A DNA stretch of 64,000 nucleotides from Candidatus Gastranaerophilales bacterium (lineage in GTDB: Bacteria; Cyanobacteriota; Vampirovibrionia; Gastranaerophilales; Gastranaerophilaceae), in NCBI GenBank assembly GCA_944326605.1, contig CALVEM010000004.1, positions 95,427 to 159,426 on the forward strand. The letters are read 5' to 3'. Below are positions 8,623 to 18,338 of the stretch, one piece after another. The number at the start of each line of letters is the position of its first letter. The stretch's first letter is position 1. Both the position numbers and the translations under genes were made by a program. The notes beneath the pieces are model-generated. The model was not told the origin of the DNA. It saw only the letters and a program-made list of their open reading frames with translations, and made no database searches.

Positions 8623-9507
8623 ATGAAAAGACAGACAAAAGGTATAATTAACGGTGCAATAGCATCTGCAAGCTACGGAACTAACCCATTATTTGCTTTG
8701 CCGCTTTTTGCAAGCGGGGTAGGTGTTAATTCGGTTTTATTTTACAGGTATGCAATTGCTGTCATAATTTACGGCATCTGGCTAAAATTTGTAAAAAAGT
8801 TATCTTTGCATATTACACTTAAAGAGTTTTTCCCGCTTTTTATTATGGGGTTGTTTTTTTCATTATCGTCACTGACATTGTTTGAAGCTTTCAAATATAT
8901 AGAAGCCGGAATTGCCTGTACGCTTCTTTTTATTTATCCTGTTCTGGTTGCAATAATTATGTCTTTATTTTTTAAAGAAAAAATGACTAAAACGGTTATT
9001 GTTTCCATATTATTGACATTTACGGGAATTGTTCTGTTGTACCACGGCAAATCAGGTGCAAGTCTGAATATATATGGCGTCACTGTTGTTTTTATGTCGG
9101 CGCTTTTGTATGCTTTGTATATTGTCGGAGTAAAAAATATTAAAACAATAAAACACATGAACGGTCTTAAGATGAGTTTTTATGTCATGTTCTTTGGATT
9201 ATTGGTTTATATAGTAAATTTAAAATTTTGTACAGAACTGCAAATACTGGATAAACCTTTACTTTGGATGTATGTAACAGGATTAGCGATGCTGCCGACT
9301 ATCATTTCAATTGAAACAATAAATATTGCGATTAAACTTATCGGATCTACCAAAACTGCGATTTTAGGCGCTCTGGAGCCTTTGACCGCAATATTTTTCG
9401 GAATTTTGTTTTTCAACGAACATTTAACGCTGAGAATTTCAATAGGGGTTTTACTGGTTCTTTTCGGAGTATTCCTCGCTGTTACAAGAAAACCTGTAAA
9501 AAATTAA
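8623..9507 (+). CDS. EamA/DMT-family transporter
   Basis: 294 residues with ten predicted transmembrane helices arranged as two EamA repeats. The first repeat spans about 5-140 and the second about 150-288. The second ends with the LGALEPLTAIFFGILFFNEHLT helix typical of the drug/metabolite transporter superfamily. The substrate is unknown; relatives export amino acids or metabolites. A GGGAAG site precedes the ATG. It ends 1 bp from the convergent rarA stop. Confidence 0.9.
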   Translation: MKRQTKGIINGAIASASYGTNPLFALPLFASGVGVNSVLFYRYAIAVIIYGIWLKFVKKLSLHITLKEFFPLFIMGLFFSLSSLTLFEAFKYIEAGIACTLLFIYPVLVAIIMSLFFKEKMTKTVIVSILLTFTGIVLLYHGKSGASLNIYGVTVVFMSALLYALYIVGVKNIKTIKHMNGLKMSFYVMFFGLLVYIVNLKFCTELQILDKPLLWMYVTGLAMLPTIISIETINIAIKLIGSTKTAILGALEPLTAIFFGILFFNEHLTLRISIGVLLVLFGVFLAVTRKPVKN

Positions 9508-9508
9508 T

Positions 9509-10825
9509 TTAATGTGTTCTTTTCCATTCTTTAATTTTTTCCAGTTTTGCTTTGTATTTCGCTTCAAGCCCCTGTTCTGTCGGAATATAGTATTCTTTAC
9601 CGAGCAGAGAATCCGGAAGGCATTGCATATTTGTTAATTTTTCCTCCGTATCATGGGCATATTGATAACCTTTTCCGTAATTAAGTTCTCTCATAAGCTT
9701 TGTAGGTGCATTTCTTATAACAAGCGGAACAGGCTCGGCGATTTCTTTTATTGCATCTATTTTAGCCGTATTGTATGCAACTTCCATCGCATTTGATTTT
9801 GGTGCAAGTGACATATAAATAACAGCCTGTGTAAGATTAACAGAACATTCAGGCATTCCGATAAAATGACAGGCATGATATGCAGCAACGGCAATTTCCA
9901 GCGCATGCGGATCAGAAAGTCCGACATCTTCGCTTGCAAACCTTACAACACGTCTTGCTACATAAAGAGGATCCTCACCTGCCTCAAGCATTCGCGCAAG
10001 CCAGTAAACAGCAGCATCAGGGTCAGAATTTCTCATTGATTTGTGCAGTGCTGATATTATATTGTAATGCTCTTCCCCGTTTTTATCATACAGAAGGGTT
10101 TTTTTTGAAATACATTGTTCTAAAGTTTCTTCCGTAACGGTTATTTCTCCATCAGGAGAAACTTCACCGTTTAACACAACCATTTCAAGTGTTGAAAGAG
10201 CGTTTCTTGCATCTCCGTTTGCAAATTTAGCAACTATTTCCAGTTGTTCGTCCGTAATATGAACGGTTTGATTGCCAAAACCGCGTTTGTCAGTAATTGC
10301 ACGCTTTAAAAGTTTGACTAAATCTTCTGTTTTAAGCCCCTGAAGTACGAAAACTTTGCACCTTGAAAGAAGCGCCCCGTTAACTTCAAATGAAGGATTT
10401 TCTGTTGTGGCGCCGATTAGTATAATGCTTCCTTTTTCGACAAACGGTAAAAATGCATCCTGCTGGGCTTTATTAAAACGGTGAATTTCATCTACAAAAA
10501 CAATTGTTTTCTGTCCCATTTTGCGGGCTTCTTCCGCCTGCGTCATAACTGTTTTTATCTCTTTTATTCCGCTTGTGACTGCTGAAAAATTTATAAAAGA
10601 TGAATTTGTTCTGTTGGCAATAATGCTTGCGAGTGTGGTTTTTCCAACTCCGGGAGGTCCCCAGAAGATCATTGACGTAATTTTGTCTTCTTCTATCAAC
10701 CTGCGCAGAATTTTACCTTCGCCGATTAAATGCTGTTGACCGGCAAATTCATCTAAATCCCGCGGTCGTAAACGGGAAGCAAGAGGCTGGTTGTTTTCAT
10801 TTTCAAAAAGTGATTTTTGTTCCAT
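9509..10825 (-). CDS. rarA: Replication-associated recombination protein A (RarA/MgsA AAA+ ATPase)
   Basis: AAA+ clamp-loader-like ATPase acting at stalled replication forks. 438 residues. N-terminal [20 protein letters not shown], Walker [12 protein letters not shown] near residue 57, Walker [13 protein letters not shown], then the RarA lid and the MgsA C-terminal tetramerisation region ([29 protein letters not shown]). Complete and typical. Single gene. Confidence 0.96.
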   Translation of the reverse strand: MEQKSLFENENNQPLASRLRPRDLDEFAGQQHLIGEGKILRRLIEEDKITSMIFWGPPGVGKTTLASIIANRTNSSFINFSAVTSGIKEIKTVMTQAEEARKMGQKTIVFVDEIHRFNKAQQDAFLPFVEKGSIILIGATTENPSFEVNGALLSRCKVFVLQGLKTEDLVKLLKRAITDKRGFGNQTVHITDEQLEIVAKFANGDARNALSTLEMVVLNGEVSPDGEITVTEETLEQCISKKTLLYDKNGEEHYNIISALHKSMRNSDPDAAVYWLARMLEAGEDPLYVARRVVRFASEDVGLSDPHALEIAVAAYHACHFIGMPECSVNLTQAVIYMSLAPKSNAMEVAYNTAKIDAIKEIAEPVPLVIRNAPTKLMRELNYGKGYQYAHDTEEKLTNMQCLPDSLLGKEYYIPTEQGLEAKYKAKLEKIKEWKRTH

Positions 10826-10876
10826 ATAAACATTTTATATTTTATTATTCAATAACATCTAATTTACTGTAATATT

Positions 10877-11389
10877 TTAGCACGAAGAATGTTGCTTATA
10901 AATCTCTTTTTCCCAAGGTGTTAATCTGGGTATCCATCTTGGAACATGCTTTATATATTCTAAATATTCTTCTTTGAAACGTGCCTTTAATTGTTTTTCT
11001 TCTACTAGAGGAAAATAAATCATATTAATTACCCAGAAGACGATAAACCAATAAAAAATTTCTATAGAATTTAATAATAAGCTTTCTGCAATAAGAATTG
11101 ATAATACTGCAGTTATCATGGGATTTCTTACATATTTGTATGGACCTTTAATCACTAAATGTTTCGGAGGGGCCCAGGGAGCCGCCGTCCCTTTCCCAAA
11201 TTTGTTAAATAATAACATTGTATAAATAGCTAAAGTCATTCCGCAAATTAAAAGGGAAATCCCTATAAATGATGTTAAAAATCCGTTAAAAGAATATTTA
11301 TAACCGTTAAAATATAATATTAATGCAGGTATTACAATCAGTACATTAAAAGGTAATAAAATAATAGCTTTTATCCATTCTTTTAACAT
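10877..11389 (-). CDS. Isoprenylcysteine carboxyl methyltransferase-like membrane protein
   Basis: 170 residues with about four or five membrane helices. The C-terminal block GPYKYVRNPMITAVLSILIAESLLLNS followed by FPLVEEKQLKARFKEEYLEYIKHVPRWIP matches the ICMT/PEMT superfamily S-adenosylmethionine-binding region (RNP and EE...Y motifs). Bacterial members methylate lipids or unknown substrates, so the substrate cannot be named. I start at MLKEWIKAI because the upstream in-frame extension is not membrane-like and the helix begins here. Confidence 0.8.
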   Translation of the reverse strand: MLKEWIKAIILLPFNVLIVIPALILYFNGYKYSFNGFLTSFIGISLLICGMTLAIYTMLLFNKFGKGTAAPWAPPKHLVIKGPYKYVRNPMITAVLSILIAESLLLNSIEIFYWFIVFWVINMIYFPLVEEKQLKARFKEEYLEYIKHVPRWIPRLTPWEKEIYKQHSSC

Positions 11390-11563
11390 ATAAATTATCT
11401 CTAATTCGTTAAAGCCGTAATTTTTGTTAATGATAATCTCAAAAAATATTATAGTCAATATTTTTTTATTTAAGGTTAAAGTAAAAATACATTAATTAAA
11501 CGAATGTTCAAAATAATAAATATAATATTATAAATAAATAACTAATTTAGGAGAAATGTTTTT

Positions 11564-12454
11564 ATGAAAAAAGGCTTATTTTTTGTTGTAATTGTGATGT
11601 TGTCTGTTTTTTGTACAGGATGTGTAAAATATTCATATAATATTGTTGTTGACGACAAAGACACAGTGTCTGTTTCTAAAACTCAAGCTATTAATTTCTC
11701 ATTTTTTGAAAATTATGATCCTAATTTTAAGAAGCAATTTGATGAGTCTATGTTAGAATCTTCCGATGAATTTAAAAAGGAAGGTTATGAAGTTCAATCA
11801 TATTCTGATGATACATATAGAGGGCTTACATTAATCAAAAAAAATCTATCTTTTGAAGATGCTTCTGATGCATTAAAAGATGATTTGGGAAATGAAGAGA
11901 ATATTTTTTCAATACATCAGAATGGTTTAAGCAAAACTTATAGTATTCATTTTCTCTATGACGTAAAAAAGGCAATGAATAACATGTCTGAAAAAGAAAG
12001 TCCTTTCAAAAATAACAGTAATGATGAAGATACTCTTATTGTAAACGGCGAAAAAATAGATGTAGTTTCAAAAACAACACAAACAGATCCTCAAACAGGC
12101 GAAGTTGTGGAAACTGTCAAATATGCAGACGGCTCTGTTTCGACAACAAGATATAACCCGCAGGAACAGCAAAAATTTAACGATGCGCTGGGAGAAACTT
12201 TTAATTCTATTCCAGGATTAAAGCCTGTTGCTGATTTGACTATAAAAATTCCAAAAAAGGCAACAAACCATAATGCCGCAAAAGTTATAAGCGATACTGA
12301 ATATTACTGGGATTTATCCGCGGATGAACAGCCGGTTGAAATAATTCTGGAATATAAAAAATTTGATTTTTCTACGGCCGGACCCATATTGTCAATCTTA
12401 GTGATTATGGGAATTTTGTGCTTTATGATTTATAAATCAAAAGCTGATGCCTGA
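11564..12454 (+). CDS. Lipoprotein with C-terminal membrane helix (LppM/DUF3153-like)
   Basis: 296 residues. A lipoprotein signal peptide with lipobox VFCTGC gives Cys at about residue 20. A beta-rich extracytoplasmic domain follows (YSYNIVVDDKDTVSVSKTQ; EYYWDLSADEQPVEIILEY), then a final transmembrane helix (about 273-291) and a short basic tail. This architecture resembles LppM/DUF3153 proteins, but the match is by architecture only. GGAG sits 11 nt before the ATG. An AT-rich leader precedes it. Confidence 0.75.
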   Translation: MKKGLFFVVIVMLSVFCTGCVKYSYNIVVDDKDTVSVSKTQAINFSFFENYDPNFKKQFDESMLESSDEFKKEGYEVQSYSDDTYRGLTLIKKNLSFEDASDALKDDLGNEENIFSIHQNGLSKTYSIHFLYDVKKAMNNMSEKESPFKNNSNDEDTLIVNGEKIDVVSKTTQTDPQTGEVVETVKYADGSVSTTRYNPQEQQKFNDALGETFNSIPGLKPVADLTIKIPKKATNHNAAKVISDTEYYWDLSADEQPVEIILEYKKFDFSTAGPILSILVIMGILCFMIYKSKADA

Positions 12455-12464
12455 TTTTGTACGG

Positions 12465-12800
12465 CTATTTCCGTGAGTTTGTTGTGCTGTTCGACTTAAA
12501 AAAGAAGGTAATCGGAATTAACAGGAATGCAAGCAGTGCAAATACAGCAAAAACATCAACATAAGACATCAATTTTGCCTGCACTAGCATTTGATTGTAT
12601 ACGTAAGCGTTTGCTTTTGTCTGTGCAAATGTGCTTGAAGCTCTGCTTATGAATGTATGAACAAATGATGCCATTTTCTGGTGAAAAACAATATTAAAAT
12701 TTGAGAGATTTTCAACAAGGTATGTCTGATGTATTTGAGAATGTCTTGAAACAATTGTTGAAGATATTGATACAAACGATTTAGATGTTTTGTATACCAA
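12465..12800 (-). pseudogene. C-terminal remnant of an EmrB/QacA-type MFS drug exporter
   Basis: The open frame encodes about 111 residues resembling only the end of a 14-helix DHA2 permease: SSTIVSRHSQIHQTYLVENL, then QANAYVYNQ-type linker (here AQTKANAYVYNQMLVQ) and the last helix SYVDVFAVFALLAFLLIPITFF. The remaining 400 or so residues are absent. Upstream the frame runs into the glycosyltransferase 3' end without similarity. Only a TTG could start it. It is most likely a relic left when the glycan cluster was inserted or rearranged. Confidence 0.75.
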
Positions 12801-12858
12801 AGAAGCATATTTATCTATAATATTACAAAATTGTTCTGTGTGATTTATGTCCGGTTTA

Positions 12859-14376
12859 TTAAATATATAAGTAATTTTTTAAAAGATTTTTTAAATATTT
12901 TAGTCTTTTTTCTTTATTTTTTGCCAAAACATTAAGATAATAACTCATTAAATTATATAAAAGTTTTAGTAATTTCATTTTTTTATGTTTTTTATATAAA
13001 AAACTAAATAATAAGATATTATATTCGTTGATTTCATGATAATCTGTCATATCTGTGAAATGCCGGACTGTATGTTTTTCCGGTATTTTTTTATATAAAA
13101 TATTTAGTTTTTTAAGCCAGTTTTCATTTGATGTTTCAGAAACAAAAAGTTCATTAATATTATTAAAATATTTTTTAGCCTCTTCTTTATTACTAAGAAT
13201 TGAAACAGCCTTTTTTATAAATTCATCTGTATTCTGGCAGTAACAATCAGATTTATATACAAAATCACAGGTATTTAAATAGGTTTTTAAGGAAAGAACC
13301 GGAATTTTACAATGCAGCGCATCTACAATGGTAGTCCCGCCGCCTACCGGCCACGAATCTAATAATAAATCTGCAGAATTCACATAATCAAAATATTCTT
13401 TGTCATAATCTACGTTCCCTGTAGCGATAATTCTGTTATTACTGGATTTATAAGCTTTTTCCCACATAGAAGACTTCATATCAGGTCCAATAACATAACA
13501 TAATGTATCGGGAGACTTGTCTAAAATTTGTTTAATAATGGGAATAAGACTTTTACCGTTAAATGGATTATATTTATTCTTTGAACCAACAGTTAAAATA
13601 ATTTTTTTATTAAGAGGTATTCCAAGAATTTTTTTTGCTTCCTCCTTACTTTTTGTATTTATGTTTATTTTTGTATCTGGTATTGGAAGAAATGAAGGGG
13701 TTGATATTCCTCTCCTTTTTGTTGTAATATCTTGAGCAGTAATAAAATCAATAACGATGTCAGCTATACTTTTTCCTATCCAGAACATATGACTTGCATG
13801 GTTAAAAAATAAAACGGGTCTTGTAAATTCTTCTGTTCCAAAGGCTATAACGGCTGTCGGATCATCCATATGAACATGAAGTATTATATATTGAAATTTT
13901 GATGCTAGTTTGCGTAGTTTCAGCGCTTTGGATGTTATATCTTCATCTCTATCATATATGAAAACTTCGCCATGTTTATTTTGAACAGCTTTTTTCAGAA
14001 AAAACGGAGCAGGGCATGATGGACTGAGAATTACAACTGAGTGTTTTTCGTTGTCCGGCGCTAATTGAATCCATCTTTCAACAACTCTTGTATGACCTCC
14101 GGTATTGTATGCTTCAGTCATAATATGCAACACTGTATTTTTATCGTATTTGGTATATAAATCTTTAGATTTAAGAGTTTTGGCATAATTACAATAGAAA
14201 TTTTCAAGCTTATTTGAAGTAAAGTATCCGGTGCCGTTAAATGTTGTAAAAGACAATGCTGTTTGTGCTATTGTCAGCTTTTCATCAACATTATCAATAT
14301 GTTCAAGTAGTTTAAGAAGATTATCAAATTTAGTTTTATTCTTTTTTATTTTCTGTATTATTGTTTTATTATCCAA
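12859..14376 (-). CDS. Glycosyltransferase, GT-B fold (GT4-like)
   Basis: 505 residues. The central part carries GT-B features: an N-terminal domain with HIMTEAYNTGGHTRVVERW (Gly-rich acceptor loop), then KIILTVGSKNKYNPFNG and a C-terminal donor domain with SADLLLDSWPVGGGTTIVDALHCKIPVLS. A basic, lysine-rich tail (about 455-505) may bind membrane or carrier. It is probably the transferase that adds the locus-specific sugar to a surface glycan. Last gene of the glycan operon, 29 bp after the aminotransferase. Donor and acceptor unknown. Confidence 0.82.
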   Translation of the reverse strand: MDNKTIIQKIKKNKTKFDNLLKLLEHIDNVDEKLTIAQTALSFTTFNGTGYFTSNKLENFYCNYAKTLKSKDLYTKYDKNTVLHIMTEAYNTGGHTRVVERWIQLAPDNEKHSVVILSPSCPAPFFLKKAVQNKHGEVFIYDRDEDITSKALKLRKLASKFQYIILHVHMDDPTAVIAFGTEEFTRPVLFFNHASHMFWIGKSIADIVIDFITAQDITTKRRGISTPSFLPIPDTKININTKSKEEAKKILGIPLNKKIILTVGSKNKYNPFNGKSLIPIIKQILDKSPDTLCYVIGPDMKSSMWEKAYKSSNNRIIATGNVDYDKEYFDYVNSADLLLDSWPVGGGTTIVDALHCKIPVLSLKTYLNTCDFVYKSDCYCQNTDEFIKKAVSILSNKEEAKKYFNNINELFVSETSNENWLKKLNILYKKIPEKHTVRHFTDMTDYHEINEYNILLFSFLYKKHKKMKLLKLLYNLMSYYLNVLAKNKEKRLKYLKNLLKNYLYI

Positions 14377-14405
14377 ATTTAAATATCCTATTTTTTATTT
14401 TTTCT

Positions 14406-15515
14406 CTAATAATTCCATTTATTTAATATCTCCACAATCTTTTCTACTTCATTATCAGTCAGAACCGGTGACATAGGTAAGCTTAAAATTGTTCTGTGAA
14501 TTTCTTCTGTTACAGGTAAACTTAAATCAGCCCATTCTTTGTAAGCTTCTTGTTTGTGTGGCGGAGTCGGATAATGAATGTTAGTTTGAATTCCGTTTTC
14601 TTCAAGATATTGTTGTAATTTATCTCTATTTTGTGTTCTGATTGCAAATATATGCCAGACATGAGAGAGATAATCTTTTATTGGTTTTTCTTCACGGTTA
14701 TAAGGTAAAATAATCTCTGCATTTCTAATGTTTTCGCAATAATATTGTGCTATCTCTCTTCTTCGTTGGTTATCATTATCCAAATATTTAAGTTTGACAT
14801 CTAATACGGCTGCCTGAATTTCATCCAATCGGGAATTTATTCCTTTATAAATATGGTGATATTTTTTGTCACTTCCGTAATTAGCTATTGCTTTTATTCT
14901 TTGAGCTAATTCTTCATCGTTAGTTGTAACACAGCCGCCATCTCCTAAACATCCGAGATTTTTACCCGGATAGAAAGAAAAACCTGCCGCATCGCCTAAG
15001 GCTCCTGTTCTTTTGGATTGATATAATGCTCCATGAGCTTGAGCGGCATCTTCAATTATTTTAAGATTGTATTTTTTTGCAAGTTCCAGTATTTTTTGCA
15101 TTTGAACTGCCTGCCCATAAAGATGAACTACCATTATAGCTTTTGTTTTTGTGGTAATTTTTCTTTCGATCAAGTCAGGGTTTATATTATAAGTTTTTAT
15201 ATCCGGTTCAATAAGTACTGGAGTACATCCGTTTTGTGTAATTGCAAGAATAGACGCAATATATGTATTTGCAGGAACAATGATTTCATCGTCGTCTTTG
15301 AAGCCATAGGCTTTAATAATTAAATTCAATGCATCAAGCCCGTTTGCAACACCAATACAATATTTAACTCCGCAAAATTCTGCAAAATGGTTTGAGAATA
15401 CTTTATTCTCTTCTCCTTGCAGATACCAGCCGCAATCAAGTACTTTTTTAATTCTAGAATCTATTTCATCTCTATATCTTTCGTTAATTTTATGTAAGTC
15501 TAAAAATTTTATCAT
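14406..15515 (-). CDS. DegT/DnrJ/EryC1 sugar aminotransferase (FdtB/QdtB-like)
   Basis: PLP-dependent transamination of a nucleotide-linked keto-sugar. 369 residues. [14 protein letters not shown], the PLP-contacting EDAAQAHGA and the Schiff-base lysine Lys185 in FYPGKNLG are present. With the FdtA-like ketoisomerase at the other end of the operon, it most likely makes dTDP-3-amino-3,6-dideoxyhexose (Fuc3N or Qui3N), as in known Fdt/Qdt pathways. That product is inferred from context. rmlA and rmlB, which would supply the precursor, are not in the window. Confidence 0.88.
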   Translation of the reverse strand: MIKFLDLHKINERYRDEIDSRIKKVLDCGWYLQGEENKVFSNHFAEFCGVKYCIGVANGLDALNLIIKAYGFKDDDEIIVPANTYIASILAITQNGCTPVLIEPDIKTYNINPDLIERKITTKTKAIMVVHLYGQAVQMQKILELAKKYNLKIIEDAAQAHGALYQSKRTGALGDAAGFSFYPGKNLGCLGDGGCVTTNDEELAQRIKAIANYGSDKKYHHIYKGINSRLDEIQAAVLDVKLKYLDNDNQRRREIAQYYCENIRNAEIILPYNREEKPIKDYLSHVWHIFAIRTQNRDKLQQYLEENGIQTNIHYPTPPHKQEAYKEWADLSLPVTEEIHRTILSLPMSPVLTDNEVEKIVEILNKWNY

Positions 15516-15559
15516 TGTAGTAGAAATTCCTTTTTTTGCATTATTTAAATTTTTCTTTA

Positions 15560-16498
15560 TTATACAATAAGTTCATAAAATTCATATACAACACCTCTGC
15601 CGCCAAATTCTTGTTTTTGAGAAATTAAACCTTCGTTCAAATATCTGCCTTGATTTTCTGTTGAAATGCCAAAATCAAAATATTTTTTGTTTGTATAAAT
15701 TTCATTAATTAATTTATCAAATACAAGATCTAGAGCACCACAATTTCGACCTTCTTCGGAATTTACAATATACTGTGCATGAGCAGTAGTTTCTGTTTCA
15801 AAAATTAGAACACCTGCAAGCATATTGTCTGAATTATATGCAGCATATAATTTTATATTATCAGGAAATGTTTGTGCAAGTTTTCGTAATTCATCTGCGG
15901 TATGTACAGGTTTTGTATTATGATGTATTTTTAGCACCTCAGATAAAATAGTTATATATTGTTCAAAATCTTCTGTTCGTTTAAATTTGAGGTCACTTTT
16001 TATTGCTTTTTTTATATTCCTTTTTCTACGTTCGTTAAATTTTATCCGTTCAGGAAGATATATCGCAGTAGAAATATCGCATCTTATAAGAGAAGCTCCA
16101 TATCTAAATAAAGCATAAAAATCTTCATCTGAAGGGTATGTATAATACACCCATGGAATTCTTTTGTATACAAATTTCTTGATATTTTCTTTTTTTAAAT
16201 AAATAATTAGATTATCAAAAATGTCCAGCATTTTTTGAACGGTCATCTTTTTGTCAGATACCACCCCGCCGTACGTTAATCCACCATGTGAGAAAAGAAC
16301 ATTATCTGTGATGTTGGCCGGTATTACGGCAATCAATTCTTGTTTCTCATTGAAGAACATTAAGGAATTATCTTGAAATCTGTCAGAATGATAATCCATA
16401 TAATCTCGGTCCAACATAAATGTACCGTTTTTTGATTTTTTTATAAAATTATTCCATAACTCTTTGTATTCTGGTTGATATTTTGTAATTTCAATCAT
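15560..16498 (-). CDS. GNAT/FemAB-like acyltransferase
   Basis: 312 residues with a FemAB/GNAT-type layout. The N-terminal half is [24 protein letters not shown]...HSDRF. The second half contains [38 protein letters not shown] and a final [19 protein letters not shown] motif common in glycan-locus N-acyltransferases. It likely acylates the amino sugar made by this operon. The start overlaps the preceding gene by ATGA, so the genes are translationally coupled. The acyl donor could be acetyl-CoA or the operon's acyl carrier protein. Confidence 0.75.
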   Translation of the reverse strand: MIEITKYQPEYKELWNNFIKKSKNGTFMLDRDYMDYHSDRFQDNSLMFFNEKQELIAVIPANITDNVLFSHGGLTYGGVVSDKKMTVQKMLDIFDNLIIYLKKENIKKFVYKRIPWVYYTYPSDEDFYALFRYGASLIRCDISTAIYLPERIKFNERRKRNIKKAIKSDLKFKRTEDFEQYITILSEVLKIHHNTKPVHTADELRKLAQTFPDNIKLYAAYNSDNMLAGVLIFETETTAHAQYIVNSEEGRNCGALDLVFDKLINEIYTNKKYFDFGISTENQGRYLNEGLISQKQEFGGRGVVYEFYELIV

Positions 16499-17436
16499 TG
16501 TTTCTCCAGTTCTGCATAACCAAAGCCTGTTTTCCCGCAGCCATTTCCATTGTAAAATAGATAGGTTTTATCTTTAAACTTGGTAATATAAGGATAACTT
16601 ATATTTTCATTATCCCAGCCTTCTTTTGATAAAGTTATACCTGCTTCATTATCTTTTCTTATCCATTTTATTCCATCTTCAGATTCTGCATAGCCTATAT
16701 AATATCCTCGAGAATAAGTTCTTATAGAATAAAGCATTTTATACAATGAATTTTCTTTCCAGACGAAAGGTCTGCCAAAACCATGTTCATCTTCGTTTAA
16801 AAATTCCATACATTTATAAGGATTATCCAACCAGTGTATACCGTCGTCCGATAAGGCTGAAAACATTGTATAGAGAGGTTTTTCTTTATTCGTATATTTA
16901 TTTTTTACCCAGCCTTTGCCTATTGTTCCTATATACCACATCTTATATGCCACACCCCAGGGCTCATCCTCGTTAATAACATTAACTCCGCAGCGAGCAA
17001 AAATTTGTTCGTTATTTCTATCTAAGATTGGACATTTTGAATATTTTTTAAAAGTTTCGCCGTTATCATTACTTATTGCTAAACCGCAAAACATATAATA
17101 CGGAATTTTTACACCTAGTTGAAAACCTATATAATATAAATATACTTTGTCATCTTTTCTTATTATTGATACAGGAACAACGCCATTATCATCAAAACAT
17201 CCAGGCTCTCCTATATCCAGAACTGGCTTTTCACTAATTGATATAATTTCAGAAGGATTTGACGGGTTCACATCAACATAACCAATTCGTCCTACATTAT
17301 TTTTATCACAAAACCCTATAAATATACGTAAACATTTATCATTAATTAATAATGGAGTAGGAAGCATTGCAAATTGCTCCATCCAATCATATCTTCCGTC
17401 AGCAGAAAAAATTAATCCTTTTTTATTCCATTTCAT
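16495..17436 (-). CDS. Five-bladed beta-propeller protein (GH43/GH32-like fold)
   Basis: 313 residues with repeated blade signatures: LRIFIGFCD, YLYYIGFQL, YKMWYIGTIG, YKMLYSIRTYSRGYYIGYAES and TYLFYNGNG. Short SxDGxxW turns (SDDGIHW, SEDGIKW) are typical of glycosidase-like propellers. There is no signal peptide, so it should be cytoplasmic, which argues against a polymer-degrading role. Homologous propellers are common in O-antigen and capsule loci without assigned function. It overlaps neighbours on both sides. Confidence 0.72.
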   Translation of the reverse strand: MKWNKKGLIFSADGRYDWMEQFAMLPTPLLINDKCLRIFIGFCDKNNVGRIGYVDVNPSNPSEIISISEKPVLDIGEPGCFDDNGVVPVSIIRKDDKVYLYYIGFQLGVKIPYYMFCGLAISNDNGETFKKYSKCPILDRNNEQIFARCGVNVINEDEPWGVAYKMWYIGTIGKGWVKNKYTNKEKPLYTMFSALSDDGIHWLDNPYKCMEFLNEDEHGFGRPFVWKENSLYKMLYSIRTYSRGYYIGYAESEDGIKWIRKDNEAGITLSKEGWDNENISYPYITKFKDKTYLFYNGNGCGKTGFGYAELEKQ

Positions 17437-18112
17437 TATTCAAATTAACTCCAAAATATTCTAATGTATTTATATTCATGTTTTTAGCAGGGTTTCCGGT
17501 GTACATGCTATTAGGCTTTGTATTTTTGTTTACACATGCACCCATTGCGATGAAATTATTTTCAGCAATTTTTACATTTTCAGCGGTGCAGCTATTTACG
17601 CCCATGAAAGAAAATTTCCCTATTTCACACATCCCGGAAATTACAATTTGAGAAGAAATAAAACAATTATCATGAATTATGCTTCTGTGTCCGATGTTAT
17701 TTCCACTCCACAAAGTAACATTATCCCCTATTTTTACAAACGGCTCTAATACGTTATTTTGAAGTATAAAACAGTTATCGCCAATTTGCACATTGTCCCA
17801 TACAAATGCATGTGAACTTATATAACTTGCAAATTTATATCCTTTTAATTTTATATAATTGTATAAAATTGTCCTTTGATGATTTAGTTTCCCATTGCCC
17901 AATGCAACGAAAGCATAGTATTTATCCGGTGAATAATGTTTTTCTATTTCTTCTAAACATACAACAGGTAAGTCTAAAAACTTGTTATAATTAAAATAGT
18001 TTTTATTTACACTAAATGCAGCAACTTCGTATTCACTATCACAGGTAAAATATTCATATGCATTATTTGCAATTTCACCTGTTCCAATTATAACTAATTT
18101 TTTATTCTTCAT
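17423..18112 (-). CDS. NeuD/PglD-like sugar O/N-acyltransferase (left-handed beta-helix)
   Basis: 229 residues. The N-terminal small Rossmann-like domain (KKLVIIGTGEIANNAYEYF) is typical of PglD/NeuD. The C-terminal hexapeptide-repeat helix (VWDNVQIGDNCFILQNNVLE, VKIGDNVTLWSGNNIGHRS) carries the catalytic-type histidine in NNIGHRSIIHDN. Family members acetylate UDP- or dTDP-amino sugars or sialic acid. The adjacent acyl carrier protein suggests an acyl-ACP donor is also possible. Overlaps the ACP gene by 11 bp. Confidence 0.85.
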   Translation of the reverse strand: MKNKKLVIIGTGEIANNAYEYFTCDSEYEVAAFSVNKNYFNYNKFLDLPVVCLEEIEKHYSPDKYYAFVALGNGKLNHQRTILYNYIKLKGYKFASYISSHAFVWDNVQIGDNCFILQNNVLEPFVKIGDNVTLWSGNNIGHRSIIHDNCFISSQIVISGMCEIGKFSFMGVNSCTAENVKIAENNFIAMGACVNKNTKPNSMYTGNPAKNMNINTLEYFGVNLNNEME

Positions 18113-18338
18113 ATTTGTCTCCTGCTAAATTTAAAATATCTTCAAAAGTTTTACAGGATTTTAATTGTTCTGTCTGCGGCATAAAATTGAATACTGATTT
18201 GAATATAGAAAGTACATTTATAACAGCTAGAGAATCCCAATCCTCAATGTCTTCTAAAATGGAATTGATATGTATATTATCACTATTTTCAAAGGCGCAT
18301 TTATTTTTTATTAATTTAAAAAACTCTTCTCTATTCAT
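18102..18338 (-). CDS. Dedicated acyl carrier protein
   Basis: 78 residues. The phosphopantetheine attachment motif is EDWDSLAVINVLS with Ser36. The start chosen is the ATG with GGAG 6 nt upstream rather than an earlier in-frame ATG that overlaps this ribosome binding site. It is flanked by a ketoacyl synthase III and an acyltransferase in overlapping reading frames. It therefore probably carries an acyl group built for this locus rather than serving general fatty acid synthesis. Confidence 0.88.
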   Translation of the reverse strand: MNREEFFKLIKNKCAFENSDNIHINSILEDIEDWDSLAVINVLSIFKSVFNFMPQTEQLKSCKTFEDILNLAGDKYEE

